Source: JAGQRJ01 sp041402045 (GTDB lineage Bacteria > Planctomycetota > J058). Taken from it: a DNA stretch of 64,000 bases. This document shows, in pieces, positions 1 through 10,972 of this stretch. Within the stretch, counting starts at the first letter, position 1, and each line of letters starts with the position of its first letter. The position numbers and the translations under genes were made by a program. Location of the stretch: contig JAWKSZ010000001.1 in NCBI GenBank assembly GCA_041402045.1, positions 1 through 64,000 of the forward strand, given 5' to 3'. The notes under the pieces are model-generated. The model saw nothing but the letters and a program-made list of their open reading frames with translations. It was not told the DNA's origin and did no database searches.

Positions 1-223
1 CCTGGTGCAGGATCGCGCGGATCTGAGGCAGGCGTCCGGACTCCATGGCGAGCAGGAACTCGTCCTTGTCCATGTAGTCGGCGATCCGGCAATCGGCGAG
101 GTTCTCGACCTTCGGGCCGCGGCTCAGGTCGTCGACGACGAGGACCTCGTCGACCCCGTCGGCGTTGAGCCGACGCACGAGGTGGCTGCCGACGAAGCCT
201 GCCCCCCCCGTCACTACGAACAT
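1..223 (-). CDS. hldD: ADP-L-glycero-D-manno-heptose 6-epimerase, N-terminal part
   Basis: The gene runs off the left edge; only the first 74 residues are visible. ATG at 223 opens a Rossmann dinucleotide-binding motif (VTGGAGFVGSH, residues 4-14) followed by the acidic end of the second strand (VVDDLS). The run ADYMDKDEFL at residues 48-57 is typical of HldD and not of sugar epimerases in general. HldD is a cytoplasmic NADP-dependent enzyme that makes ADP-L-glycero-mannoheptose for the LPS inner core, so its presence implies heptose-containing LPS. An AAGGGAG ribosome site precedes the ATG, and a TAGGGT -10-like hexamer lies at 244-249. The C-terminal substrate domain cannot be checked. Confidence 0.85.
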   Translation of the reverse strand, partial: MFVVTGGAGFVGSHLVRRLNADGVDEVLVVDDLSRGPKVENLADCRIADYMDKDEFLLAMESGRLPQIRAILHQ

Positions 224-243
224 GGTCGCTCCCTTGCGAGCTT

Positions 244-249
244 ACCCTA
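244..249 (-). promoter_or_regulatory. -10-like hexamer TAGGGT upstream of hldD
   Basis: TAGGGT on the minus strand would place the transcript start near 236. That leaves a 5' leader of about 13 nt carrying the AAGGGAG ribosome site before the hldD ATG. No clear -35 is seen. Confidence 0.4.
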
Positions 250-495
250 CGTCACGTGGCCCGATTCGAGAAGCGGCGGTGGACCGCCGGCTAACGCCCG
301 CCCCGGCCCCGACCAAGCCCTCCTGGGGCGACGGACCGCCGGTCGAATCGTCCCGCGAGGCGCCCGGTGCGCCTCCCGAGCTGAAGCGATCGCAACGCAC
401 GCCAGGGGACGAAACGTTCGCTGAGCGATTTGGAACGCACCTGCTGCCGCGCGCTTTGGCCCTCCGCTTGCCCTGTGCGGCGTGGAGGTTAGCGA

Positions 496-1803
496 ATGAT
501 TGGGATTCGACTCGCAGGGCTGCTGGTGCTGGCCGCCCTCTGCATGACGCCGCTCAGCGCGGGGGACGACCTCGGCGCCTCGGACCAGGCCCTCCTCGAG
601 CGCCTGGTGATCGCGGAGGCCGGCGGAGAAGGCCACCTGGGCATGGCCCTCGTGGCCCGCTCGGTGTTGAACCGCACCGCGCTGCTGCGCACCCGCCAGC
701 TCGACCCCCAGACCTACAACGCCAACGGGCGCACCTTGAGCTCCGTGGTCAACGCGCGCATGCAGTACGAGCCCGTGAGCAGCGGCTCGATCAACCGCCG
801 ACGCTCCAGCGCGGAGCTGGCTCGCGCCCGCAGCGCGATCGCCCTGGCCCGCGACACCCAGGCCCTCGACCGTGAGCTGGCCCGGCGCGGAGTCGGCGCC
901 AGCGCGCGCGCGCGGCTGATCGACTCGACCGGGTTCCGCGCCCGCGGCGCGTACAACGACTCGAGCCAGAACTACAACCGCCAGACCTTCCGCGGGCACG
1001 TGTTCAACGCCGACCGCTTCAGCCGCCGACTGGACGTGCGCGGCCAGTTCGAGCGCACCTACGGCCAGGGCGGGACCGTCGCCGCCGCGACCGAGCCGAG
1101 CGGCCCTGTGTCCAACGGCAGCCGGGGTCCCCAGGTCCAGGCCCTGCAACGCCAGCTCAACGAGCGAGGCGCACAGCTCACCCCCGACGGGATCTTCGGC
1201 GGCAACACCGAGACCGCGCTCAAGGCGTTCCAGCAGTCCCAGGGCCTCCCGGTCACCGGGCGCCTGGACGAGGCCACGCAGCGCGCGCTCGCCACGCGTC
1301 GACCGAGGACCGTCACCCAGTTCAGCAGCTTCGCCCAGAAGCTGCGGGCGATCATGCCGCGCCTGAGCCAGGCCAAGGCCGAGCTCTACGCGCCGCACCT
1401 GGAGCGAGTCATGGCCGAGTCCGGGATCTCCGGCGCGCAGCAGGCGGCGTTCATCGCCCACGTGGCCTACGAGAGCTGCGAGCTCCTCGTGTTCGAGGAC
1501 GCGGCCAAGGGTCAGTGCAGCGCCGGAGCGCCCCTGCGCGCCTCCATGAACCAACTCGACTACGCCCGCCTGGCCAAGGAGGTCCTGGGGGTCGACATCG
1601 TGCGCTCGCCGGTCGTCGCCAACAGCCCTTCGATCGGGTTCAAGCTCAGCGCCGCCCACTGGACGGAGGTCGGCGCCGACGCGCCCGCCTCCAGCGGGAA
1701 CTTCATGGAGGCCGCGCGCCTGGCGCGCTGGAACGAGACGACCGACCTCTCCGGGCGCCTGGCCTACTACCTCCGCGCCCGCGCCGTCCTGGGGTCGAAC
1801 TAA
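496..1803 (+). CDS. Secreted multidomain cell-wall hydrolase (SleB-like, peptidoglycan-binding, GH19-like)
   Basis: 435 aa with a signal peptide (residues 1-22). Residues about 30-180 resemble the SleB / Hydrolase_2 cell-wall hydrolase domain, with the active-site type motif VIAEAGGEG and a following SVLNR helix. Residues about 205-265 form a PG_binding_1 domain (GPQVQALQRQL, DGIFGGNTETAL). Residues about 275-435 look like a GH19-type predicted chitinase/lysozyme domain (helix AAFIAHVAYES with a candidate catalytic Glu), but its usual GRGxIQLT loop is degenerate (GAPLRASMNQ), so that domain may only bind. GGAGG at 484-488 sets the ATG start. It probably acts in the periplasm. The next gene starts one base after its stop. 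Confidence 0.75.
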   Translation: MIGIRLAGLLVLAALCMTPLSAGDDLGASDQALLERLVIAEAGGEGHLGMALVARSVLNRTALLRTRQLDPQTYNANGRTLSSVVNARMQYEPVSSGSINRRRSSAELARARSAIALARDTQALDRELARRGVGASARARLIDSTGFRARGAYNDSSQNYNRQTFRGHVFNADRFSRRLDVRGQFERTYGQGGTVAAATEPSGPVSNGSRGPQVQALQRQLNERGAQLTPDGIFGGNTETALKAFQQSQGLPVTGRLDEATQRALATRRPRTVTQFSSFAQKLRAIMPRLSQAKAELYAPHLERVMAESGISGAQQAAFIAHVAYESCELLVFEDAAKGQCSAGAPLRASMNQLDYARLAKEVLGVDIVRSPVVANSPSIGFKLSAAHWTEVGADAPASSGNFMEAARLARWNETTDLSGRLAYYLRARAVLGSN

Positions 1804-1804
1804 C

Positions 1805-3124
1805 GTGCGCGCGGCTCCAGCGTTCGCCGCCCTGGCGACCTGCCTCCTGTGCGCCACGCCGCTCGCCGCGGCCGGCGCTGGGGCCGTGCTCGTGGTCGAG
1901 GACAACCCCGTCACGGAGCGCCTGTTCGCCAAGGCCTACGAGGCCTTCCTCACCGAGAGCGGCGCCTACGCCGAGGTGCGGGTGCTGCAGGGAGACGAGG
2001 GCAAGCGCAGCGTGACCCTCGCCGCGGCGATCCGGGAGCTCGCCCCGCGAGTCGAGCAGATCGACGTCGTGATCTCCGCCCACACCACGCGCCGGGACCC
2101 GGCGCTCCTGGCCAAGCTCCTCCCCCCAGCCGCGCGCAAGCTGCGCCTGGTCTACAGCACCGCCTGCTACGGCGCCGACGCGGAGCGCCCCGCCTGGGAG
2201 GGCGTCGGCGCGCGGACGGTGGTCACCCACGTGGGGATCAACAACCCGATCGTGGCCCTGCCCTACTTCCTCGGGGAGTGGACCCGCGGCGCCCCCGTCG
2301 GGCGGACCCTCGCCGCGGGCTACCGCGAGGAGTCCGAGTGCAGCCGCTTCGTGCTCTCGCTCCCCGGCGTGGGCAAGGCGCTGCGCCGGGTCTACGGCCA
2401 CGAGGGCGGGGAGCCCGAGTTCTTGAGCGGCAGCCGCCCCGTGCTCTCGGGCGCCGGCGACACCACGATCCAGACCGGCCTCGAGGAGGCCCCGACCCTC
2501 CTCCACCCCGAAGGCCTGCGCTACGTGCGCAGCCGCGGGTCGAGCCCGGGCTTGTTCTTGCGCGCCCTCGCGGGCCGCTTCGATCAGCGGGGAACGACGC
2601 TCCAGGACACGCTCTCGCTCATCGGCCTGCCCGAGATGCCCTGGTTCGACCCCGAGCTCATGACCCGCCTGCGCGTGGTCGACGTCTACGAACGCCGGGC
2701 CGGGCGCGGCCCCTTCGTGGCCCCCCGCCGCGAGGGCGAGGTGGTGGTCTCCTTCGCCCGGGCGCAGAGCGCGCCCCTCGACGCCGGGTTCACCCTCCAC
2801 GTGGGCAAGACCGTGCGCTTCCGCTTCGGCCAGATCGACCCCGGCGCCCGCAAGCTCGTGCTCAAGGTCTCCGGGCTGTGGGCGGGGCGCGGGCTCCTGC
2901 GCTGCAAGGTCACGAGCCTGACCTTCAGCCCCACCGAGCGCGGGGGCTACCGGGTGCGCCTCAGCGGACTCCTGTGGGGGGTCGTCCCCTTCTGGCGCCA
3001 CGTGGTGGTCGGCGGCGAGACCCCGGCCCCCCTGCCGGCAGACCTGACGGTGCTCGCCGCCGCCGACCACGAGGCCAACCCGGGGATCGTCGACGGCCTC
3101 GGGCCGGCCCCCACCCAGAAGTGA
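1805..3124 (+). CDS. Secreted protein with a possible caspase-like (clan CD) peptidase fold
   Basis: 439 aa, GTG start one base after the stop of the cell-wall hydrolase, so the two are cotranscribed. A signal peptide spans residues 1-23. I recognise no named family. Two hydrophobic strands end in VVISAH (His93) and LVYSTACYG (Cys121). They are followed by a helix and a strand, GARTVVTHVG. Strand-His then strand-Cys about 28 residues later is the layout of clan CD cysteine peptidases (caspase, gingipain, CHAT). The usual HG doublet is absent (H-T here), so this is inference. The C-terminal 180 residues are beta-rich and unassigned. Alternative: a non-peptidase protein of similar fold. Confidence 0.55.
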   Translation: MRAAPAFAALATCLLCATPLAAAGAGAVLVVEDNPVTERLFAKAYEAFLTESGAYAEVRVLQGDEGKRSVTLAAAIRELAPRVEQIDVVISAHTTRRDPALLAKLLPPAARKLRLVYSTACYGADAERPAWEGVGARTVVTHVGINNPIVALPYFLGEWTRGAPVGRTLAAGYREESECSRFVLSLPGVGKALRRVYGHEGGEPEFLSGSRPVLSGAGDTTIQTGLEEAPTLLHPEGLRYVRSRGSSPGLFLRALAGRFDQRGTTLQDTLSLIGLPEMPWFDPELMTRLRVVDVYERRAGRGPFVAPRREGEVVVSFARAQSAPLDAGFTLHVGKTVRFRFGQIDPGARKLVLKVSGLWAGRGLLRCKVTSLTFSPTERGGYRVRLSGLLWGVVPFWRHVVVGGETPAPLPADLTVLAAADHEANPGIVDGLGPAPTQK

Positions 3125-3144
3125 CCGCGCCCGTCCGCGGAGAT

Positions 3145-3150
3145 TAGACT
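3145..3150 (+). promoter_or_regulatory. Leaderless-type -10 hexamer TAGACT
   Basis: TAGACT ends 7 nt before the GTG start of the kinase at 3158, which has no Shine-Dalgarno site. The predicted transcript start coincides with the start codon. Confidence 0.55.
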
Positions 3151-3157
3151 CACGGGG

Positions 3158-5275
<2,118 letters not shown>

Positions 5276-5290
5276 GCCGCCGCCCCGGGC

Positions 5291-7645
5291 TCACCCGCGC
5301 TCGGTGCGGGCGGGCGCGCGATAGATCGCGCCGCGGCCCTTGCCCTCGGCCACGAGCAGCCCCGCCTTGGCCAACCCGACCAGGTCCCGCCAGGCCGTGG
5401 CCGGCGAGATCCCCCAGGCCACGGCGTGGTCGGCGTTCTTGACCACCTGCCCCGGGGTCAGGGTCTCGACCAGGTGCAGCTGCCGCGAGTTGAGCCGCAT
5501 GGGCTCCTCGCCCCCCGGGCGCAGCGGCGCCTTGAAGCGCAGGTGCGCGGCCTTGAGCGGCTCGGGGCCGGCCTCGACCAGCGCGCGCTCGAGGGTCGCC
5601 TGCAGCTCGCGCAGGTTCCCGGGCCAGGTGTGGCTCTCGAGCCGGGCCAGGGCCTTGGCGCTCAGCTCGCGGTCGGGCGCGCCGAGGCGGGTGAGCAGCG
5701 CGCGGGCCAGGGCCGGGATCTCGCCCTTGCGCTCGCGCAGCGGGGGCAGGGTCACGTGCAGCACGCTGAAGCGGTAGTAGAGGTCCTGGCGCAGCCGGCC
5801 CTCGCTCACGCCGCGCGCCGGGTCTCCGGCGTAGCTCCCGATCACGCGCACGTCGACCTGCTCGACCTGCCCGCCCAGGGGCCGCACCTCGCCCCGCTCC
5901 ACCGCGCGCAGGACCTCCGCCTGCAGGCGCGGGCTCGCGTCCTGCAGCCCGTCGAAGAACAGCACGCCGCCGTTGGCCCGCTGGAACATGCCCTCGCGCC
6001 GCACGTGGGCGCCGGTGAACGCGCCCTGCTCGTGGCCGAACAGCTCGCTCTCGAGCAGCTCGTCGGGGATCGTGCCGCAGGAGACCACGACGAACGGTCC
6101 CTGGGCGCGCTTCGACCCTGCGGCGGCCGCGCGGGCGAAGTGCTCCTTGCCCACGCCGCTCTCGCCGGAGACGAGCACCGGCACGTCGGAGCTGCGCACC
6201 GACTCCAGGAGCGCCGGCGGGATCCAGGGGCCCGCGCCCTCCAGCGGGCGTCCGGACGCGCGCAGCTGCGCGCGCAGGTCGTCCTCGAGCTGCGGACCCA
6301 GGCGCGCCGCGAAGCCCACGGCCACCGCGGCCTCCCCCGGGCCGAAGCGGCCCGCGGTGCCGGGGTCGTCCAGGTAGAGCACGCCCAGCACGCGCCCGCG
6401 CTTGCCGAGGAGCGGCGCGGCGAGCACCGAGCGCAGGCCCTTCGCCCCCACGCTCTCCCCGGCCGAGACCGGCGGCGACTCGCTCGCGTCCTCCAGCACC
6501 AGCGGGCGCCCGGTCAACACCACGTGCCGCAGCAGGCTGCGGCTGACGAAGGACGCGTCCTCGCCGACCTCGAGGGAGGAGACCCCGCTCACCCGCAGCA
6601 GCCGCCCGCGGGCGGCGCCGGTGGCCTCGACCGCGAGCTGCACCGCGAGCTCGAACAGCTGGGGCCCCTCGAGGTCGCTCTCCACCAGGCGGTCGAGCAT
6701 GTGCAGCACGCGCTCGCCGGCCCCGGTCGATCCGCCGAAGCGCCGGCTGACCCGCAGCAGGAGCTCCGCCGCGAGGTCGCGCTCGGGGTGGGGCTGCCCG
6801 CCCACGATCCCCGCCCGCAGGCCCTCGACCTCGAGGGTGCGCTCGATCCGCTGCTCGGCGCCGGTCGGGCTCCACACCCGGATCCCGCCGGCCTGGAGCT
6901 CGACCGCGCGCGCCGCGAGCAGCCGCCGCAGCGCGTCGGCGGTGGCCGACCAGGGGTCGGCCTGGGGGGCCTCGCTCACCGCGAGGATCGCGCGCAGGGT
7001 GTGCTTGAGGGCGTCGCTCGACAGCCGCTCCACCCGCGCCTCGAGGCTCGGCGACTCGAGCGCCGCCGACAGCCCCTCGCAGCGCGCGCCGAACAGGAGC
7101 ACCGCCAGGGGGTCGCCAGCCTGGTTCGCCGCGCCCAGGGCCTGGCTCAGCGCGGCGCTGGTCGCCTCCGCGTCCTGCTGCTCCCGGGCCACCAGGGCGC
7201 GCCCGAGGTGCCGCTGGGGCAGCCCGGCGGGGACCGTGCTCAGCGCAGCCTGGGCGCGCTGCAGGTCGCCGTCGGCCAGCCAGGCCTCCACCAACCCCAG
7301 CGCCGCGTCGGCGGCGTGGCCCGCGGCGGCGGGGTCCTTGCCGCGCTGGGCCTCGCCCAGCCCGCGCTCGAGGTTCCCGCGCCCGAGGGCCACGTCGCCC
7401 TGGGCCACGAGGCAGCGCCCGAGCTCGATCAGCGCCGCCCGCCCGAGGACCGGGCGCCCGAGGCCCTCGGCGAGATCGACCGCGCCCAGGAGCAGGCTCA
7501 CGGCGCGGGCCTCGCCCAGGGCTGCGGTCAAGCGGCCCAGGGTCAGGGTCGCCTGCAAGCGCGCGTCGCCGTCCTTGGTCGAGGCCAGCTCGGCCTCGGC
7601 GCTCGAGACCCGCCGCATCACCTCGGCGCGGTACTGTCCGCTCAT
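5291..7645 (-). CDS. Sigma-54-activator-like AAA+ protein with GAF domain and winged-helix C-terminus
   Basis: 784 aa, ATG start overlapping the RND pump stop by 4 bp (ATGA), so it is the last gene of the efflux operon. Residues about 1-330 are helical and TPR-like, and about 330-470 look like a GAF sensor domain. A sigma-54 interaction AAA+ domain follows: Walker A GESGVGKEHF (about 495), GAFTGA (about 540), and Walker B GGVLFFDG (about 561). The Walker B Glu that normally follows the Asp is Gly here, which should impair ATP hydrolysis. The C-terminus is not a Fis helix-turn-helix. It reads as a winged helix (SPATAWRDLVGLAKAGLL, then GKGRGAIY). It is probably a regulator of the pump operon, though it may not activate sigma-54 in the standard way. 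Confidence 0.8.
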   Translation of the reverse strand: MSGQYRAEVMRRVSSAEAELASTKDGDARLQATLTLGRLTAALGEARAVSLLLGAVDLAEGLGRPVLGRAALIELGRCLVAQGDVALGRGNLERGLGEAQRGKDPAAAGHAADAALGLVEAWLADGDLQRAQAALSTVPAGLPQRHLGRALVAREQQDAEATSAALSQALGAANQAGDPLAVLLFGARCEGLSAALESPSLEARVERLSSDALKHTLRAILAVSEAPQADPWSATADALRRLLAARAVELQAGGIRVWSPTGAEQRIERTLEVEGLRAGIVGGQPHPERDLAAELLLRVSRRFGGSTGAGERVLHMLDRLVESDLEGPQLFELAVQLAVEATGAARGRLLRVSGVSSLEVGEDASFVSRSLLRHVVLTGRPLVLEDASESPPVSAGESVGAKGLRSVLAAPLLGKRGRVLGVLYLDDPGTAGRFGPGEAAVAVGFAARLGPQLEDDLRAQLRASGRPLEGAGPWIPPALLESVRSSDVPVLVSGESGVGKEHFARAAAAGSKRAQGPFVVVSCGTIPDELLESELFGHEQGAFTGAHVRREGMFQRANGGVLFFDGLQDASPRLQAEVLRAVERGEVRPLGGQVEQVDVRVIGSYAGDPARGVSEGRLRQDLYYRFSVLHVTLPPLRERKGEIPALARALLTRLGAPDRELSAKALARLESHTWPGNLRELQATLERALVEAGPEPLKAAHLRFKAPLRPGGEEPMRLNSRQLHLVETLTPGQVVKNADHAVAWGISPATAWRDLVGLAKAGLLVAEGKGRGAIYRAPARTERG

Positions 7646-10600
7646 GGGGTCGTCTCCGTTTCGTCCGCCGCGGGCGAGGGCGTCGGGGGCAGGGGGGTCG
7701 CCTCGGGCTCCGGCGTGTCGGCCGCGAGCAGCGAGGTCAGGCAGGGGACCACGATCACCGTCAGCAGCGTCGCAACCGAGAGCCCGGCGACCACGGCGAT
7801 CGCCAGCGGTCGTCGCAGCTCGCCGCCCTCGCCGAAGCCGAGGGCCAGGGGAGCGAGGCCGAGCACGGTGGTGGTGGTGGTCATGATGATCGGGCGCAGG
7901 CGCAGGCGCGCGCCTTCCAGGATCGCCGCGTAGAGGCTGGCGCCGCCGCGCTGCACGCGCAACACGGCGTCCACGAGCACGATCGCGTTGTTGACCACGA
8001 TCCCCGCGAGCATGACCGCGCCGATCAGGACCAGCACGCTGACCGGGGTCCCGGTGACCCACAGCCCGAGCACCACGCCCACCCCGCCCAGGGGCACGGT
8101 GCAGAGCACCACGAACGGCGTGCGCAGCGACTCGAACTGGGTGGCCATGACCGCGAACACGAGGAACACCGCCAGGGTCAGGGCGAGCTGCAGGCTGCGG
8201 TAGCTGAGCTCGAGCTCCTGATCCTGACCCGCGAGCTCGTAGGTCGCGGTGCCCAGGCTCACCGGCGCGAGCGCCGCGCGCACCTGGTCCAGGGCCGCGG
8301 CGAGGTCGGCCCCCTGGATCTCGGCCTGGATCCGCACCACCCGCGAGCCGCGGGCGCGGTGGATCGCCGCGGGCCCGCTGTCCTCGGTGACCTCGGCCAC
8401 GGTGAACACCGGCACGTTCTGTCCGCTGGGCAGCCGCACCGGGAGGTCGCGCACGGCGCTGGCCCGCGAGCGCGTCGCCCGCGGCGTGATCACCCGCACG
8501 TCGATCCGGCGCTCGCCCTCGCGAAACTTGGCCGGGGCGTCGCCGCGCAGCATGCGCCGCAGCTCCTCCGCGATCTCCTGGACCGTGAGCCCCTGCTGCG
8601 CCGCGCGCTCGCGGCGCAGGGCGATCCGCACCTCCGGCGCGCCGGGCTCGCGGGTCGAGCGCACGTCGCGCAGCGCCGGGACGCCGCGCAGCGCCAGCTC
8701 GACCTGGAGCGCCGCCGGCCACAGCGTCTCGAGGTCCGCGGCGAACACGTCGACCTGCACCGGCGGCCGCAGGTTCAGCGCCTGGGGCACCACGAGCTCG
8801 GCCCGCGCCCGGGGGAAGCCCGCGAGCACCTCACGCACCGCGCTCACGGCCTCGGCCTCGCGCTCGCCGTCGACCGGCGGCGTCAGCGCCAGGTCGATCT
8901 GGGCCAGGTTCTCGCCCACGCTCTGGCGCCCCGAGCCGGCGCTGGGCAGGGTCCCGATCGAGCTGAACACCCGCGCGAAGCGCGGGTCGCGCCCCAGCTC
9001 CCGCTCGACCCGGGCCACCACCGAGGACGTGGTCTCGAGCGGGGTCCCTTCGGGCAGGGTCAGGCGGAAGGCGAAGTTCCCCTGGGCCAGGCTCGGGACC
9101 AGGTCGTGGCCGAGCTGGCGCCCGAGGAACCAGGCCACGACCAGGAGCCCGCTGGCGGCGACCAGCACCAGCGCGCGGTGCTCGAGGGCCACGCCCAGGA
9201 CCTTGGGGTAGGTGGCCTCCACCCCGGAGAGCAGGAGCTTCACCGGCCAGGTCAGCGTGAGGAACACGAGCTTGACCGCCAGCCACACCCCATACACGAC
9301 GCCCCCCACGAGCCCGGCCAGGATCCGCGGGAGGAAGAGCAGCGCGGTCAGCGTGCGGCTGAACCAGTGCCGCCCGTCGCCGACCGGGGGCAGCTCCCAG
9401 CGCCCCCAGCGGAAGGTCCAGGGCTGGCGCGCCTCGTCGGCGGCGACCCGGTCCCAGGGGAACAGCGTCCCGCCGGCGAGGGGCAGCCCGCCCTCGCGGG
9501 CGGCGAGGGTCGGGATCAAGGTCAGGGCCACGAGCAGCGAGGCCAGCAGCGAGAGGCACACCGTGACCGCGAGGTCGTAGAACAGCTGCCCGGCCACGCC
9601 CTTCACGAACACGATCGGCACGAACACCGAGACCGTGGTGAAGGTCGCCGCGGCCACCGCCCCGGCCACGTCCTCGGCGCCCCGGGCCGCGGCGTCGGCG
9701 CGGGCCGCGCCCCCCTCGCGCCGGCGCGCGATCGCCTCCAGCACCACGATCGAGTTGTCGACGAGCATGCCCACCCCCAGCGCCAGCCCGCCCAGGGACA
9801 TGACGTTCAGGGACACGCCCGCGAGCTGCAGGGGGAGGAAGGTCGCGATCACCGAGGCCGGGATCGTGGCGGCCACGATCGCCGTGGAGGGCAGGTCGCG
9901 CAGGAAGAAGAACAGGACCAGGATCGCCAGCAGCCCGCCGCCGAGGGCCGCCGACCACACCGCGTCGATCGCCGCGGAGACGTAGCGCGAGCCGTCGCTG
10001 AGCACGGTCAACGAGAGCCCGGGCGGGAGGTCGGGCTCGAGCTCGGCCAGCGCCTCGCGGATCGCGGCGGCCACGCGCACGGCGTTGGTCTCGCCCTCGC
10101 GGTAGACGCCGATCTCCACCGCCTCGCCCCCGTCGACGCGGGTGATCTCCTTGCGCTCGGTGGGGACCCGGGCCACCCGGGCCACGTCCTCGACCCGCAC
10201 CACCCCGCCGGCCTCGGCCTGGCGCAGGACGGTGCGGCGGATCGCGGTGAGGTCGGTGAACTCGTGCAGCGTGCGCACGAGGAAGATCGCCCCGCGGTCG
10301 ACGACGCTGCCTCCCGGCAGGTTCACGTCCTGACGCTGCAGGGCGCTGGACACGTCGGCGAAGGTCAACCCGAGCTGGGCCAGGCGCAGCGGGTCGACGG
10401 CGACCTCGACCTCGGCCTCGATCCCGCCCTGGACCTTGGCGGCGGCGACCCCGTCGACCCCCTCGAGCTCGCGCTTGAGCCAGCGCTCGGCGTGCTCGCG
10501 CAGGAGCTCCAGGTCGTCGCTCCCCGCCAGGCTCAGGCGCATGACCGGGTCCTGGGCCGGGTCGTAGCGCAGCACTCGCGGGCGCTCCGCCTCCCGGGGG

Positions 10601-10950
10601 AGCTCGACCAGCCCCAGCTTCTCGCGGACCGCCAGCGTGCTGAGGTCCATGGACTCGTCCCACTCGAACTCGAGCACGACCTCCGAGGTCCCGGCGCGGC
10701 TCACGGAGTGCATGTCGCGCACCCCGGGGATCACCCCCACCGCCTCCTCGATCGGGCGCGTCACCAGGCGCTCCACGCTGAGGGGTGAGGCGTCGGGGTA
10801 GGTGGTCTGCACCGTGAGCGTGGGGTAGCTGAGGTCCGGGAGCAGCGCCACCGGCAGCTCGCGCAGCGCAAGGTAGCCGAACACCGCCACGGCCGTGGTG
10901 GCCATGAGGGTGCTCACGGGACGCTCGACCGCCCAGCGAGGGAGGCTCAC
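7642..10950 (-). CDS. RND efflux pump inner-membrane permease (AcrB/HAE1 family)
   Basis: 1102 aa, GTG start 22 bp after the adaptor gene. It has the family layout of two halves, each with six membrane helices and a large periplasmic loop. The TM4 motif GMLVDNSIVVLEA keeps the first of the two proton-relay acidic residues. The N-terminus LPRWAVERPVSTLM and the C-terminal VVNNAIVLVDA / RLRPIIMTT motifs are typical. Between TM6 and TM7 there is an insertion of roughly 75 residues (about 495-590) that holds an extra long hydrophobic stretch, absent from AcrB. The protein exports small compounds driven by the proton gradient, together with the adaptor upstream. No outer-membrane TolC partner is in the window. 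Confidence 0.92.
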   Translation of the reverse strand: MSLPRWAVERPVSTLMATTAVAVFGYLALRELPVALLPDLSYPTLTVQTTYPDASPLSVERLVTRPIEEAVGVIPGVRDMHSVSRAGTSEVVLEFEWDESMDLSTLAVREKLGLVELPREAERPRVLRYDPAQDPVMRLSLAGSDDLELLREHAERWLKRELEGVDGVAAAKVQGGIEAEVEVAVDPLRLAQLGLTFADVSSALQRQDVNLPGGSVVDRGAIFLVRTLHEFTDLTAIRRTVLRQAEAGGVVRVEDVARVARVPTERKEITRVDGGEAVEIGVYREGETNAVRVAAAIREALAELEPDLPPGLSLTVLSDGSRYVSAAIDAVWSAALGGGLLAILVLFFFLRDLPSTAIVAATIPASVIATFLPLQLAGVSLNVMSLGGLALGVGMLVDNSIVVLEAIARRREGGAARADAAARGAEDVAGAVAAATFTTVSVFVPIVFVKGVAGQLFYDLAVTVCLSLLASLLVALTLIPTLAAREGGLPLAGGTLFPWDRVAADEARQPWTFRWGRWELPPVGDGRHWFSRTLTALLFLPRILAGLVGGVVYGVWLAVKLVFLTLTWPVKLLLSGVEATYPKVLGVALEHRALVLVAASGLLVVAWFLGRQLGHDLVPSLAQGNFAFRLTLPEGTPLETTSSVVARVERELGRDPRFARVFSSIGTLPSAGSGRQSVGENLAQIDLALTPPVDGEREAEAVSAVREVLAGFPRARAELVVPQALNLRPPVQVDVFAADLETLWPAALQVELALRGVPALRDVRSTREPGAPEVRIALRRERAAQQGLTVQEIAEELRRMLRGDAPAKFREGERRIDVRVITPRATRSRASAVRDLPVRLPSGQNVPVFTVAEVTEDSGPAAIHRARGSRVVRIQAEIQGADLAAALDQVRAALAPVSLGTATYELAGQDQELELSYRSLQLALTLAVFLVFAVMATQFESLRTPFVVLCTVPLGGVGVVLGLWVTGTPVSVLVLIGAVMLAGIVVNNAIVLVDAVLRVQRGGASLYAAILEGARLRLRPIIMTTTTTVLGLAPLALGFGEGGELRRPLAIAVVAGLSVATLLTVIVVPCLTSLLAADTPEPEATPLPPTPSPAADETETTP

Positions 10951-10972
10951 CTGGAACCAGGCGCCCCTGCGC

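Noticed and set aside
224..495. Hidden small gene between hldD and the cell-wall hydrolase
   Set aside because: Open frames there are Arg/Pro-rich and lack start signals. Only short hairpins and the two genes' upstream signals are visible.
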